Source: Anaeramoeba flamelloides (Eukaryota > Metamonada > Anaeramoebidae). From it: DNA of 64,000 nt. The translations under genes were made by a program, and so were the position numbers. The stretch lies in NCBI GenBank assembly GCA_027625915.1, contig JANTQA010000036.1, positions 7,399,001 to 7,463,000 on the forward strand, in the 5' to 3' direction. Positions 1 through 11,193 of this stretch are shown here, in pieces. Each line of letters starts with the position of its first letter. Position 1 is the first letter of the stretch. The notes beneath the pieces were generated by a model that worked only from the letters and a program-made list of their open reading frames with translations, was not told the origin of the DNA and ran no database searches.

Positions 1-860
1 TCAATTAGTTTACATTGTTTCAAAATTTTTACTCATTTTTTGAATTTTTTTGTTTTTTTGATTGATAAAGATTTTATGAAAAATTTACTCTATTTTTTGA
101 GATAAATTTTGCAATGGATCCTTTCATTTTTAGAATTTATTTTTAAATAATCGAATTTTAAGAAACCATTACTATATTTAATTTGGGTTTATTGTTGGTT
201 TCTTTGATCGGTTGATATCTAGATCTTTTATAACAAAAAACACGCTTTTTATTTTGAAACACGGATTAAATTTTTCTATACTCTTTATTTTGTAAACAGC
301 ATAATATACTAATAACTTTATAAAAGTGAATAATTTCTCGTGATTTTATATTACTCTTCATTATTACTTTGATATAAGCTGATCTTTATAAAATAGCACA
401 ATTCAGAATAACTCTGAAAATCTACATTTTTTTGATACTATAAATAAATTTTCATCTTTCCATAAAGTAAACTGTGAATGTTAACTAAAATGAAAGGATA
501 GCATTTGGGGTGTCTATTTTAAATTCGTTTTGAACACTCTCTTAAAATAAAAAAACAATTAATAACAGAACTTTACTGTAGACAAAATAAAGCGTGTGAA
601 AAAATATAATGTGTGTTTCAAAATAAAAAGCGTGTTTTTTTGTTATAGTTGACCAATACATTAACGGATCAAAGAAACTGACAATAAACCCTAAAAAATA
701 TGGTATTGGTTTCTTAAAGTTATATTATTTAAAAATAAATTCTAAAAATGAAGGATCAAATTGCAAAATTTATCTCAAAAAATAGAGTAAATTTTTTCAC
801 AAATTTAATCATAAAAAAAACAAAAAAAATTCAAAAAAAATCAAGAATATTATGGAAAAA
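1..860. mobile_element. Foldback (long inverted repeat) element, left end possibly cut by window start
   Basis: Positions about 25-300 read as the reverse complement of about 570-845. Both arms contain the segments TCATTTTTAGAATTTATTTT, CTCTATTTTTTGAGATAAAT and CTTTTTATTTTGAAACAC, so this is a ~275-bp stem around a ~270-bp loop. No coding capacity is visible. Partial copies of the same arm occur near 52165-52340 and 56155-56300, so the unit is dispersed. The left end may lie outside the window. It is probably a non-autonomous DNA transposon; target duplications could not be assigned. Confidence 0.65.
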
Positions 861-1208
861 TTATCAACAATTTGCTTGAATAATTTAAATTTTACTGAAA
901 ATAACCAAGACCTTTAGATTCAAAATTGATTTGAACTTAGGTATACTATTTGTTAGTAGATTGTATATTGCCTTGTTACAAGAATAAAAAAAAGCACAAA
1001 CAATATTTTGTAACACGGATTATATTCTTTGTGCACGCATTATTTTGATCACTGTATCAGGATCATTTTTTTATAATTATCCAATGAATAAATCGAAAAT
1101 TTCAGTAAAACCATTTACCCCAATTCCTTGTTTTTTAATTTTTTACCTATTTAATCCATTTTATGACTTACTTAAATCTTTACTTAAAACAAAATAATGT
1201 GTAACTAA

Positions 1209-4200
1209 CAAAAGAAAAAAAAATTAAAGTCTCAGATCAATAATTCAAAAGACAACAAAGAAAAAGAAAAAAAGAAAGAAAAAGTAGACAACAAAAAAAA
1301 GAAATTTGACAAAATTGATCCTAAACCAACAGGCTTTCTTTCGTTTGTTTTGTCTCTTCGTCCAATACAGTTACTTACAAATTTGCTCATATTTTATTTT
1401 TTTTTTGGTTCACTCGTGCCAAACAAATACTCAAGAATTAATTACAAAAAAACATTGGTGTGCTCAATAGTTGGATTTTTGTTTGCAATTTATTATGAAT
1501 ACGGGGTTTGATTTTTTTCTTTTTTTTCTTTTTTTTTCGACTATTTGCTTTTTATTCTTGTACCAACAACAAAAAAAAAATAAAACAAACCTTGAAATTT
1601 CTTTTTGGCCGCTGTGTTATATTTTTAAATAATTGGTTCAAATAAAATTGTACTTCATTCAAAAATTATGAAGAGACTTTTCCAAATTAATTCTAAAAAT
1701 TAAAACAACACAAGCAATACAAAGCACTAACAAGAAACGTTTTTAAAAAAAAAAAACAAAAATCCCCAAGTATTAGCTTTTTAAAAGATTTCTATTTTGA
1801 ACAAACACTCCAAAGATATCAAAAAGTTGATTTTCTCTGAAACATAATGAGAAAGTTTTTACTGGTATTTGAATCTATAAGTGGTTTCAAATTATACCAC
1901 ATTATCTTTTTTTCAATCCCTCAAGCTTTCCTTTCCTTGAAAGTTGTCAGTTCAACTCAAAAGATTTCCGTCCAAAAAAAAAAAAAAAAGGCTCCCTCAA
2001 AGAACACTGGTATTTGAAATTAAAATCAGAAAAAATTTCAGCTGATCTTATTTTTTTTGACTTTTTTTCTGAAATCTGGCTTTCCTTTTAGACTCTTGGT
2101 TCACTCTATATATTCAACACAAAATATACCAAAGAATAAAAAAAGGAAACAACAATTCCTGTTTATGTCTCTTGATAAATTATTAGTAACCGTTTTGGAA
2201 AAAAAGTGAAACAGGGAAAAAAAGTTCAACACGATTTTTCATTGGGAACCTTAATAGAACCTGAAAATTAAAAATAAAATCAATAAAAAGAAGAAATCAA
2301 TTAACTTCAAATAATAATCCATTATATTATTTTCAATCAGTCCAACAAATACAATTTAAATCTATTTTCTTATCAAAATTGTTGCTGTGGTTTTGTTGAT
2401 CTCAAAAATAGTCAATTTTTTGAACAAATTTTGAATAATTGATCAACCAAAGAAAAACCCATACCAAAAGATAGTATTAAACAAACTGTTATTGTGCTGA
2501 ATACTTCATTTTGTCTTTATTTATTTATTTATTCTTTTATTCTTTTTTTAATTGATCTTACTTTGAATTTTCAGGTTCTAATAAGGTTTCCCAATTAAAA
2601 ACCGTGTTGAACTTTTTTTCCCTGTTTCACTTTTTTTCCACAATGGTAATTTAAAAAAAAAAAAAAGCCAATTGAAAATTTTTTCCCAATTCAATTCAAA
2701 TAACAGTAATTGACACCAAGTTTAAGGGATTAGCAACTCTTATTGATTTATTATCCGAAAGGTAAAAGACTACTTATTTTAACAAGGATCCAATTAAACA
2801 CAATAAACCAACCCCTTTATCAACTATAGAGAAGATGAGTTGTCATTATTCAAAAGAATTCGTTGATCTCAATTTAAATTTCAGTAAAAGATCTGATCCT
2901 TTTTTTTTTTGAATTTTAGGATCTGAAACAAAAAAAAAAAATTTGCAAAACATTTTTATTAAAATGAAATCTCACTTTTAGCAATTTTTTATAGTTTATA
3001 TAAATTAATAGCTATGAGAATCTAACCTTATTTTAAAAAGACAAGGAAAAATAAATCAAATATTGAACTAATCCTTGAAGATCAGAAAAAATCAATCTTT
3101 TCTTTTATTTTTAATATTTATATATAAATTTCTTGAAATTTAAATGATTCAGTAATAAACTTTGTTTCAGTCAAAGGGTATCCAAAAAAAAAACACTTTT
3201 TTCAAATATCAATTATTATTTATAATTGACCTTTCAAGAACAAATAAGAAAAAAGTAGAATAATACACATCAAAGAATAGTTGATATCCTGATGAAATAA
3301 AACTAAAAAATCAATACATTTTGATAAAAATTAAAAAACTTAAATTCTTAAGGTTACTATTGAGAAAACCAACAAGGTTCATTTTGGCCATCAATTGAAG
3401 ATTAAAATAAAATTCCAATAGAAATCAATATCATTTCTCTACAATAATTTTTACTGTTTCAGTAACAATAGAATAACACGTTTCTAAATAGTGACGATAG
3501 ATCTTTCAATAAAAAAAAAATTTTGTAAATGAATTAGGTTTCAAAAAAAAATCAAAAAAAAAATTGAAAATAAAAAGAAAATATTAAAAAGAAAAGGGAA
3601 AATCAAAAGAAAAGACAAGGAGCAAACAAATTATATTTTTATTTTTTTCCCTTTCGTAAATTTCTATATATTGAAAAGAAAAGTTACAAAGGAAAAAATC
3701 CAAGTGGTTACTTATTAATACTGAGATACTGAAACGTGACAGTATGAGCAACTTGAAAAAAAAAAAAAAAAAAAGCAAAGGTCAAAAATATCAAGAATTA
3801 AAAAAAAGTAGATCAAAAAGAAAAAAGAAATGAAAAAAATTAAACACTATCACTCAAAGTTGGCATTCACAATCAATTATCAAATTAAATTAAATTAACC
3901 AAAAGTGTCATGGCTGTGATTTTGGTTATTTTACAATAGAATTGATTAAAGATAGCATTTGGTTGCTTTTTTTATGATTTTTTATCAATTGCTTATTATC
4001 AACCCTTTGTAATTAATTTTTTGTTATCTATCTTCTTGCCAATGAATTAATTTTTCATTTTATACCCAAAAAAAAAATACGTGTGTCCTTTCCAGATATA
4101 ACCATGTAAACTCTTTTTCAAATAAAAGGGCACAAAAAATTTCAGGAATTATTCATAATTGAATCAAATTAATTGTAGTATCATTCTAAAATCTAAGAAA

Positions 4201-6697
4201 CTCTTTAAAACATAAAAAAACCCTCAACTGAATCTTGAAAACACATTAAAACAAAACAATAAAAATTAAAATTAAATATTTTAAAAATTGATATACACTT
4301 TTAATTGAAATCAGAAATCTCGTTTTGTCAATTGTAGGGGAAAAAAATTATAAAATCAATAAAAGCCACACAACAAGACGGACCAGGAAAAGTTCTTTAT
4401 ATTTTATTGATAACTCTTTACACGTCAAACCTTTACTCTTTAAAGTCCCATTTTCAATACATAGCTGTAATTCGTCTGGTTCTTTTTATGGAATTGTTTT
4501 TTTTTCTTTATTTCTCTCTTTTCTTGGTTCCATGCACCAATCCAATAATGTTCTTTCTCAATTCCTATATCTAACTCATTCGAAATCAAACTTAAACTCT
4601 TTCCATTTATACACTGGTAGGATATTTCCAAATTGGTTTCCTCTTATCTTGCTTTTTCATTTTCCAACTGTTTAATATCGATAAATAAAAAAAAAATGAA
4701 AAAATGAATAATTAAAATGCAAATCACCAACAAGTAAAATATCTTATTAACATATAAATTCGATGATATTGATGATTTGATAGGGGTGACCTTTTGTTTG
4801 AAAAAGAGTTTAATATTCGATTTTTTTGCTTAATTACCTCTGAAGGACATTTAAGTAAAAGAACATTTAGAGTGTAATTTACACTTTTTTAATAATAATA
4901 AATAAAATAGTTAATTTTTTTTCTTGAATTTAAATAATTTATAAGATAGATTATTTTTTAATATTATTTTCGCCTTTTGGAAATGTTTTAGAAAATATAA
5001 CTAATTTCAGAGAAAACAAACACCAATAATTAATCTATAACTTCTGATAATAATTACTAATTAAATTTATGAAAAAACACAAATTCAATCAACAGTAATT
5101 TTTATCGAACTGATAATGTGCCAGGTTTAAGTGTCCAGCTTACAGACCGAAGGAAGATGTTTCGATTTCCCCTTGAACCACATTATTTTTGATTGTTTAT
5201 CATTTTCTCAAAAAATTATAAAACCACCAAGATGTAATTTTAATTAAGACAATCGGATTTATGATCTATATAATCGCTAATTCTTTGAAGGAAATGTCCA
5301 ACTTATTTGAAATCCTTTTGGACTATTTTAAAAAACGAATCTGAATAGCAATTGGAACAAAATCACCCTTAATTTATTACGCGGATAATATTTTTGAGAG
5401 ATTCAATCTCTCACTTAAGTTCAACAATATCTTCAATTCAAATTAGGTATTCGGGGAGCGCCTAGCTTTTTCAGAATTTAAAAAATAAAAAGAACCTTTA
5501 TTAAAATTTTTTTTGTTATCTGAAATTAAAAAAAAAAACTAACGGTATTTTTCTCGGGTGTTTTCCCTTTATTCATAAAATCTATTGATTTTTCAAATAA
5601 ACAAAAAACCCAGAGAAAAATTCACAGAAATTTTTCAGAATTCTAATTTATTCAATTAAACCAAAAATTTAATTCAATTCTTTTGAATTCTCGAAAACTG
5701 CCGTTAGCTTTTCTTGAGTTTTCTGTTTATTTTTAAAATCAATAGATTTTGAATAACTTTTCTCGGAGTTTTCTGTTTCTTAGAAAAATCAATAGATCTT
5801 CGTTAGGTTTTTTGAGTTTTCTATTTATATAGAAAATCAATAGATTTTCATTAAGTTTGTTTTACTTTAGAAATAAACCTAGAACACTTCACAAATAACC
5901 TATAACACTTAACAGACAAAACAGAAAACCTCAAGAAAACCTAGGCACTCTACGGCACTCTACGGCACTCTATATTACACCACAACACTCCACAAAAAAA
6001 AAAAAAAAACCAACGGCTTTACCTGAAAAAAAAAAATTATTAGTTGTTTTCCTTTTTCTTAAACCTAGCTTGCAAACTAACTAAGCAAATACATATTAAT
6101 ATATCTATATATTTTAATCAACAATTTTTAATAAATAAATAATTAAATAAAAATAAACAAATCAATTAGATTCCTGGAATCAATTCAAAAAAGAACAAAA
6201 AAAACATATTTTTATTTTATGGTGGACATTATATAATTATTGTTGCAATGCTGTTGCCCCATCGACCTTTATTAAATTTCTCATTATCTTTAGTCATTAT
6301 GTCCTTTCGGGAAACTATGCACATTTTGAAACTATTTTTTTTATCGCTCCCAAGTGGGATTTCCAATTTATTTAGAATTATTTTTAATAAATACGAAGTA
6401 CAGGAAGAACGAATTTTAATTATTTTAGCAATTAATGAATTAATTGTTGTTCCCACATTACTTTTCAAAGTTGCCTCATTGAATATTTTAAAAATGTTCT
6501 CTTTTATCTTTTATTGTTATTTCCTCATTTTACGTTACATTGATTCATATCATACAAAAAGAGTCTTAAGAAGATTTAACAACTTTATGTTAACTTTTGG
6601 GTTTCCTTCGTTTATAGTTTCAATTTACAAGACTATTAAAAGTGGGTTATCGCGCGTTACTCATGATCTCAAACATCAATTTGAAAATGGCTTTTAA
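1209..6697 (+). CDS. TMEM33/Pom33-family ER and nuclear-envelope membrane protein, two coding exons seen
   Basis: Proposed exons are 1209(open)-1505 and 6170-6697. The family consists of multi-pass ER proteins linked to reticulons, ER tubule shape and nuclear pore distribution. Exon 1 has a Lys-rich start and two hydrophobic segments (around PIQLLTNLLIFYFFFGSLVP and KTLVCSIVGFLFAIYYEYG), then donor G|GTTTGA at 1506. Exon 2 starts after ATTAG at 6169 with IPGIN. It contains GGHYIIIVAMLL, which aligns with human TMEM33 DSCHYLLYSLIF, and ILIILAINELIVVP then FYCYFLILRY, which align with ILKFIACNEIFLMP and IYYRFLTLRY. The junction EYG|IPGIN keeps frame (phase 0) and falls where human has QRLPHFQL. 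The visible product is about 270 aa, against 247 in human. No in-frame ATG precedes exon 1, so a tiny first exon is expected near 1190-1235; the start is unresolved. Homology was judged by eye. Confidence 0.72.
2190..2646. mobile_element. MITE, CCRTT terminus, TAA target duplication (PIF/Harbinger-like)
   Basis: A 457-bp element. The left terminus CCGTTTTGGAAAAAAAGTGA and right terminus (reverse complement) CCATTGTGGAAAAAAAGTGA continue as an inverted repeat of about 70 bp through GAAACAGGG and AAAAGTTCAACACG. It is flanked by TAA at 2187-2189 and TAA at 2647-2649. There is no ORF. The same internal sequence recurs at 31246-31667. A 3-bp TAA/TTA duplication is typical of PIF/Harbinger elements; the superfamily is an inference. 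Confidence 0.75.
3640..4910. repeat. Dispersed repeat Z, copy A, with ~750 bp of extra internal sequence
   Basis: Segments 3640-4040 and 4795-4910 match 46340-46690 and 46835-46935 in the same orientation. Shared blocks include AAATTAAATTAAATTAACCA, GTGTAATTTACACTT and TTTATGATTTTTTA. Copy A carries about 750 bp (4040-4795) that copy B lacks. No terminal inverted repeats or target duplications were recognised, so the class is unknown. Confidence 0.55.
5446..5990. repeat. Modular hairpin cluster with decamer spacer, copy 1
   Basis: Several consecutive imperfect hairpins, with arms such as AAAATCTATTGATTTT, GAATTCTCGAAAACTG and GAGTTTTCTGTTTAT, end in three tandem decamers on the opposite strand (TAGAGTGCCG, seen here as CGGCACTCTA, 5944-5972). 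Related clusters lie near 9255-9990, 26290-26500, 41776-42108, 54026-54462, 57951-58120 and 63431-63620. There is no ORF. Confidence 0.6.
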
Positions 6698-6817
6698 AAA
6701 ATAAAATACTTTTAGTTTTTTTTTTTTTATATATATATTCTTTTTAATAAGTAAAAACTTTATATTATTTTAATTAGTATAAATTTAAATTTATTAAAAA
6801 TAACTATCGATGGGAAT

Positions 6818-6997
6818 ATGTTGGAAATTATTCATTTTTTTTTTTCTGAGTCCAAATGGTTATCCAGAATGGATCTTGTTGTTCCGATGAAACAAAATAC
6901 ATCAACTTCTTTTTTGTGGAAATTGAGTTTGATCATTATCTTGATATTTTTTTACTTAATTGTTGATTATTTTTTGGTTTTTATCTTTCTAATATGA
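6818..6997 (+). CDS. Small hypothetical membrane-anchored ORF (59 aa)
   Basis: This ATG-initiated frame, 120 bp after the TMEM33-like stop, encodes an N-terminal segment containing SESKWLSRMDLVVPMKQNTS and a C-terminal hydrophobic stretch of about 25 residues (LSLIIILIFFYLIVDYFLVF). That gives it the look of a tail-anchored peptide. No family is recognised. In DNA this AT-rich, short T-rich frames give hydrophobic peptides by chance, so the call is weak. Confidence 0.18.
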   Translation: MLEIIHFFFSESKWLSRMDLVVPMKQNTSTSFLWKLSLIIILIFFYLIVDYFLVFIFLI

Positions 6998-7198
6998 GTC
7001 ATACACTATAAAGGAATTCTCCATTTAGATGTATATTATTTTGCAGAAAATATTTTTTCCGTTAGAAACCAGTTCTTGATTACATGTTTTTTTTAAAAAA
7101 AATATCATGAATATAACTATTGGTAATTGACACTCATATTTCTATTAAAAAAAAAGTTTAAAAAATCTTGATATTATTGATTATCGAGATTTTATAAT

Positions 7199-7783
7199 AA
7201 ACTCCATTTCACTCAAAGAGACCAAGATAAAAATGAACAATTCTTTTTTTTAAAAAAAGAATAAACCTAATTAAGATGGTTAAGAAATAAGATAAATTAT
7301 AAATTTTAGATTAGAGTCGATAATTATAAATGAAATGCCTGAACAAACCATAAATTTCAGAAAAAAAAAAAACGTTGATAAATTTTTTTGGCCATTTTAT
7401 TTGTATGTCTCGTGCAAAATTTCTTAATTTCTTTGGAAAAATAGAATTTTTGAGAATAAGATTTTTTAATTGTAAAAGTGGTATTTTTAGAAGAAAATCC
7501 AAAGACTCACTTTTCTGAATGTTAACTTGGAGTTTCAAATATTGCTTTTTTTCAAATTGGCTTTTTTGAAAGTTAATTTTTAAAAAAAAAAATTAAAAAA
7601 AAAAAAGCAAAAAGAAAAAAAAAATAATAATGTAAAAAAAAAAAAAAAAAATTGACAAAATGATAAAATATGATTTTGATTTAAAAATTGAAAATTTTAT
7701 TTTGAGAAGAATAATAAATTAAACTCATAGAATGTGTTCTCTATCTTAAATAAAACTGGGCAACTTTGACTGAAAAACAGTTT
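7199..7783. mobile_element. Degenerate inverted-repeat element, family Y
   Basis: The left end AAACTCCATTTCACTCAAAG and right end CTTTGACTGAAAAACAGTTT form terminal inverted repeats of about 25 bp. The interior shares ACCTGAACAAACCATAAAT-type sequence with the copy at 43253-43872 and mirrors 30263-30826. T/A-rich flanks fit a TA duplication but are too degenerate to prove it. No coding sequence. Confidence 0.5.
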
Positions 7784-7833
7784 ATATTGCAATTTGAGAA
7801 AAATATCAAGATTTTTTAAACTGGGATTATTGT

Positions 7834-8537
7834 AAACTCTGTTTCAGTCAAAGTCCCCAATGTTTTTTTCAAATATCAATTATTTTATATAATTGACCTT
7901 TGAAGAACAAATAAGAAATAAAGAGAATAATATACCTCAAAGAATTGTTGATATATGTCTGAAAGAAAACTAATTAATCAATAGTTTTTCTTAAAAATTG
8001 AAAAACTCAAATTCTTAGGGTCCCTATTGAGAAAAACAACGATGTTCGTTATGAACTTCTACTGGTATTTGAATAATAAATATCAAACATTTTTCACTTC
8101 ATTTTCCATACTTTATTTTTAGAAATTAAGCCCCCAAACAAAGTTTGTTGGTATTTGTGGTCTCTATTTGAAAAAAGAAATGAAAATGAAGTGAAAATTT
8201 ATCACATTTATTAAACAAATATCAAGATCAAAGATCGAATTGAATTGCAATAGAAATCAATAGATTCCTCCACAATCTTTACATGGTTTCAATGATATTA
8301 GAATAACACGTTTTTACCAAGTGACTATTGATCTTGCAATAAAAAATTTTTTTCAAATGAATGACATTTTTAAAAAAAAAATTGAAAAAAAAAAACAAAA
8401 ATGTGTAGAAATGTGAAAAAATGATTTCAATTTTGAAAATTTCCAAAATAAAATTTTTCTTCTAATATCTATGCAAACACTTTGAACACATGTATTATAC
8501 CATTACAACTGGGCCCCTTTGACTGAAAAATAGTTTA
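7834..8537. mobile_element. Inverted-repeat element, family Y, second copy
   Basis: It starts GTAAACTCTGTTTCAGTCAA and ends GGCCCCTTTGACTGAAAAA then TAGTTTAT, giving inverted termini. The first 150 bp match the sequence beginning at 3158 (shared TTCAAATATCAATTATT and GAACAAATAAGAA). The middle contains CTGGTATTTGAATAATAAAT, a segment that recurs near 20650-21010 and 49850, suggesting an insertion within the element. Confidence 0.5.
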
Positions 8538-10176
8538 TATATAAAATATAGTTTTTACATAATTTCAAAGTTTTCACATGAAAATAAAAATCTTGTTTAT
8601 AATGTGTTTTTATAAGAAAAAAATTTTTTATAAGGTTTTTCTAAATAATTCCTATTTTATAATGTTCCAAAATTTTCAATCAATTTTGAATTATTAAAAA
8701 ATCTTAAAAAAAATAAAAATGAAAATATTTATTTAATAGTTATTTTAAAAAGAAAGTGTTTATAATGACAATTTTAAGATTTATAATGGGTTTCTAGCAA
8801 TAATATAACTAATACAGAATTTTGAACAAGATATATTATGTATTTTTTATTTTATATTTGGATTTTTTTCTAATATCCTTAATTTATAACACATTAAATA
8901 ACAGTTATTAAATATATAAACATTATTACAAAGTGTGTTAAAAATTTAGAAAAACCTGGAACAAATAAAAAATTTAGTATTTTTTTTCATTTTTTTATAA
9001 CATGTTCGAGATTTTGTTTTTAATATTTTAATTATTTATTTTGTTCGCTTTTTTTCTTTTGATAAAATTTTCATTAATTAGTCCTTTTCCTCGATAATAT
9101 TAATAATAAAAAGTTTAATTTTTATTTTTTTATTTTGAAGGGAGGGGGTAATTTCATCTTACAGCTTTTAGGTTTGTTTTCCATTTTAAAAATTAAAAGA
9201 AAATTTCTTAAATTTTTGTTTTATTTTAACTAATTAATAAAAATATTAATCTAAAGTTTTTCTTGGGTTTAATGTTTATTTGTAAAATCAATAGATTTTA
9301 CTCTATTCTATTCAAGTATAATATATGTTGTTAGTTTTTCCAGGAATTAAAATATTGTTTAAAATCTTTTAATTTTTCTCGATTATTTGAGATTTTAAAA
9401 AGCTAGATAATTTGTGGGCTTGATGACACTCTGGTTTACTTTCCTATTTTTTTAAGAAAGGTTAAGAAATTTTAATCAAGAATGATAATTTCCGTTATCC
9501 ATATTCAAGATAAATAATGAGTCTTTATTTCGGAATAATATCAAAGATATTATTATTATTATTGTTTTTTTTTATATATGAATTAATTCTTTATTCTAAT
9601 TTTTTTCATTTCCTTATTGATGAAAGGAAAGTCCCTAAAAAATGATCAATGTCTTCATCCTTTTCTCAGTTTTACTGTTTTTTATATTATTTACATAATT
9701 TTGTTTTTATTTTTTTGGTGCCATAGATATAAGAATATTTGTTAAGATTATTTGTAAAAATACTTAGTTTTGGTATGGGAATAGACCCTTCAATGTTATA
9801 CTATTTTTTGTAGTTAGGGTATTTTTAATAGAAGAAATGAAAAGAAAATTTTCTAATTTTTTTTTATTTCTCAAATCCAAAAACACTGCTGTTGGTTTTT
9901 CTATAATTCAAAACAAGTGAATAATAAATCTCATTTTTCTTGATTCTTTTGAATTCTAGAAAAGATAGATACTTCACGGCACATCTGTTTATTTATATTG
10001 ATATTATTCCTATTAATTAATAAATATTCTTGGTCTTTCTGTCCAGAACTATTTATTATTATATTTTCTCTAAATTGATTAAGATTCATATTTAATAATT
10101 TCTAAGTTTTCTACTCCCCATTTCATATTTTCATTATCTTTTTTTGACATTTTTTAATTTTTGTATAAAAAAAGTA

Positions 10177-10369
10177 CAATCAGTTTCAAATTTAAGTCAC
10201 AAACTTTCAACGTAATATAAGGTACAAAAAAAACTCAAATGAAGGCACAAAATTTGTAATTTTTTTTTTACAAATTATTTTACTAGAATCTGAATTTTTG
10301 CCTTAATTTGAGATTTTTATTGTCCCCTAATTTTGGTTGAATTTTGTACCTTAAAAGTGGAACTGACTG
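10177..10369. mobile_element. CAGTCAG-family MITE, copy A (TA duplication)
   Basis: A 193-bp palindromic element flanked by TA (10175-10176 and 10370-10371). The right terminus is CCTTAAAAGTGGAACTGACT then G. The left end is mutated to CAATCAGTTTCAAATTTAAG. Both arms carry the repeated word RAGGCACAAA. TA target sites and CAGT termini fit the Tc1/mariner group. Confidence 0.7.
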
Positions 10370-10997
10370 TATAATTTTTGACTGATTTTTGTTGTTTTCA
10401 AAATTCTAAAAAAAAAATTTACATTTCATGTTTTTCCTTCGCCAAAAAATACACATATATATATTCAATGAAAAAGTTAACAACAAATGAACATGTAGAT
10501 AAATTCGGGTTTTTTTTTAGTTTTTAATTTCTATTTCAAAAAGAAAAAACAGAAAAAGAAGTGAAACTTTTCATTACCATTTAATGGATTAATGTTACCC
10601 TCGATTTTTCATAATCCAAAGTATGCCGTAATTGGGTATAAATTCAATTAGTACTATGTAACTCACATAGCTCTAAAAAATCAATTATCAATATTTTACA
10701 CAATGAATTATTTGGATTTTTTACTAATGATCACTATTAAAAAATTGAAAAAAATTTTTTTTATTTCCTTTTCCATAACTAAAAATAGAAACTCAAAAAT
10801 AGTGATTTAATTCTTAAATAATTCATATTGAAAGAACTCCCGATAGTTGATATTTTTTTAATATCTTTAATTTCAAAGATTAATTTGATAATAATCAGCT
10901 AAAACCAAAGATTGGTTAGTACCCCATATTTTTTATAAAACAAATTGTAACATTAATATATTCTAATATTTTTGAAAAAAATTGTCAACAGAATATT

Positions 10998-11193
10998 CAG
11001 TCAGTTCCACTTTTAAGATATAAACTTTACAAAATTTAAGGTAAAAAAACTTTTTAAATTAAGGCACATGATTTGGAATTTTTTTTTAACAAAAGTATTT
11101 TACTAGAATTTGAATTTTGTGCTTTAATTTACGATTTTTTCTTTGTGCCTTAAATTTTGTTCCAAGTTTGTGTCTTGTAAGAGGAACTGACAG
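10998..11193. mobile_element. CAGTCAG-family MITE, copy B (degenerate)
   Basis: The left end CAGTCAGTTCCACTTTTAAG and right end GTAAGAGGAACTGACAG match copy A; length 196 bp. The left TA is altered to TT; the right flank is TA. It is more diverged than the copies at 39.4 and 57-59 kb, so probably older. Confidence 0.65.

Larger units (their letters stand above)
1506..6169 (+). other. 4.66-kb intron of the TMEM33-like gene, filled with repeats
   Basis: Bounded by GTTTGA (1506) and AATTAG (6169). It holds a CCRTT-type MITE (2190-2646), a degenerate Y-family end near 3158, dispersed repeat Z (3640-4910) and a hairpin cluster (5446-5990). No convincing additional exon was found inside. The region 4325-4675 is open on the plus strand only from a TTG and shows no family resemblance. 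The TMEM33 alignment needs no residues from within the interval. Confidence 0.6.

Noticed and set aside
4325-4675. 116-codon plus frame with an overlapping 63-codon minus frame
   Set aside because: It starts at TTG, lies in the TMEM33-like intron inside repeat Z's extra segment, and shows no motif. Probably a chance frame.
5115-5190. GC-richer segment with GTTTCGATTTCCCC, considered as a tRNA
   Set aside because: No acceptor stem or anticodon arm can be formed on either strand.
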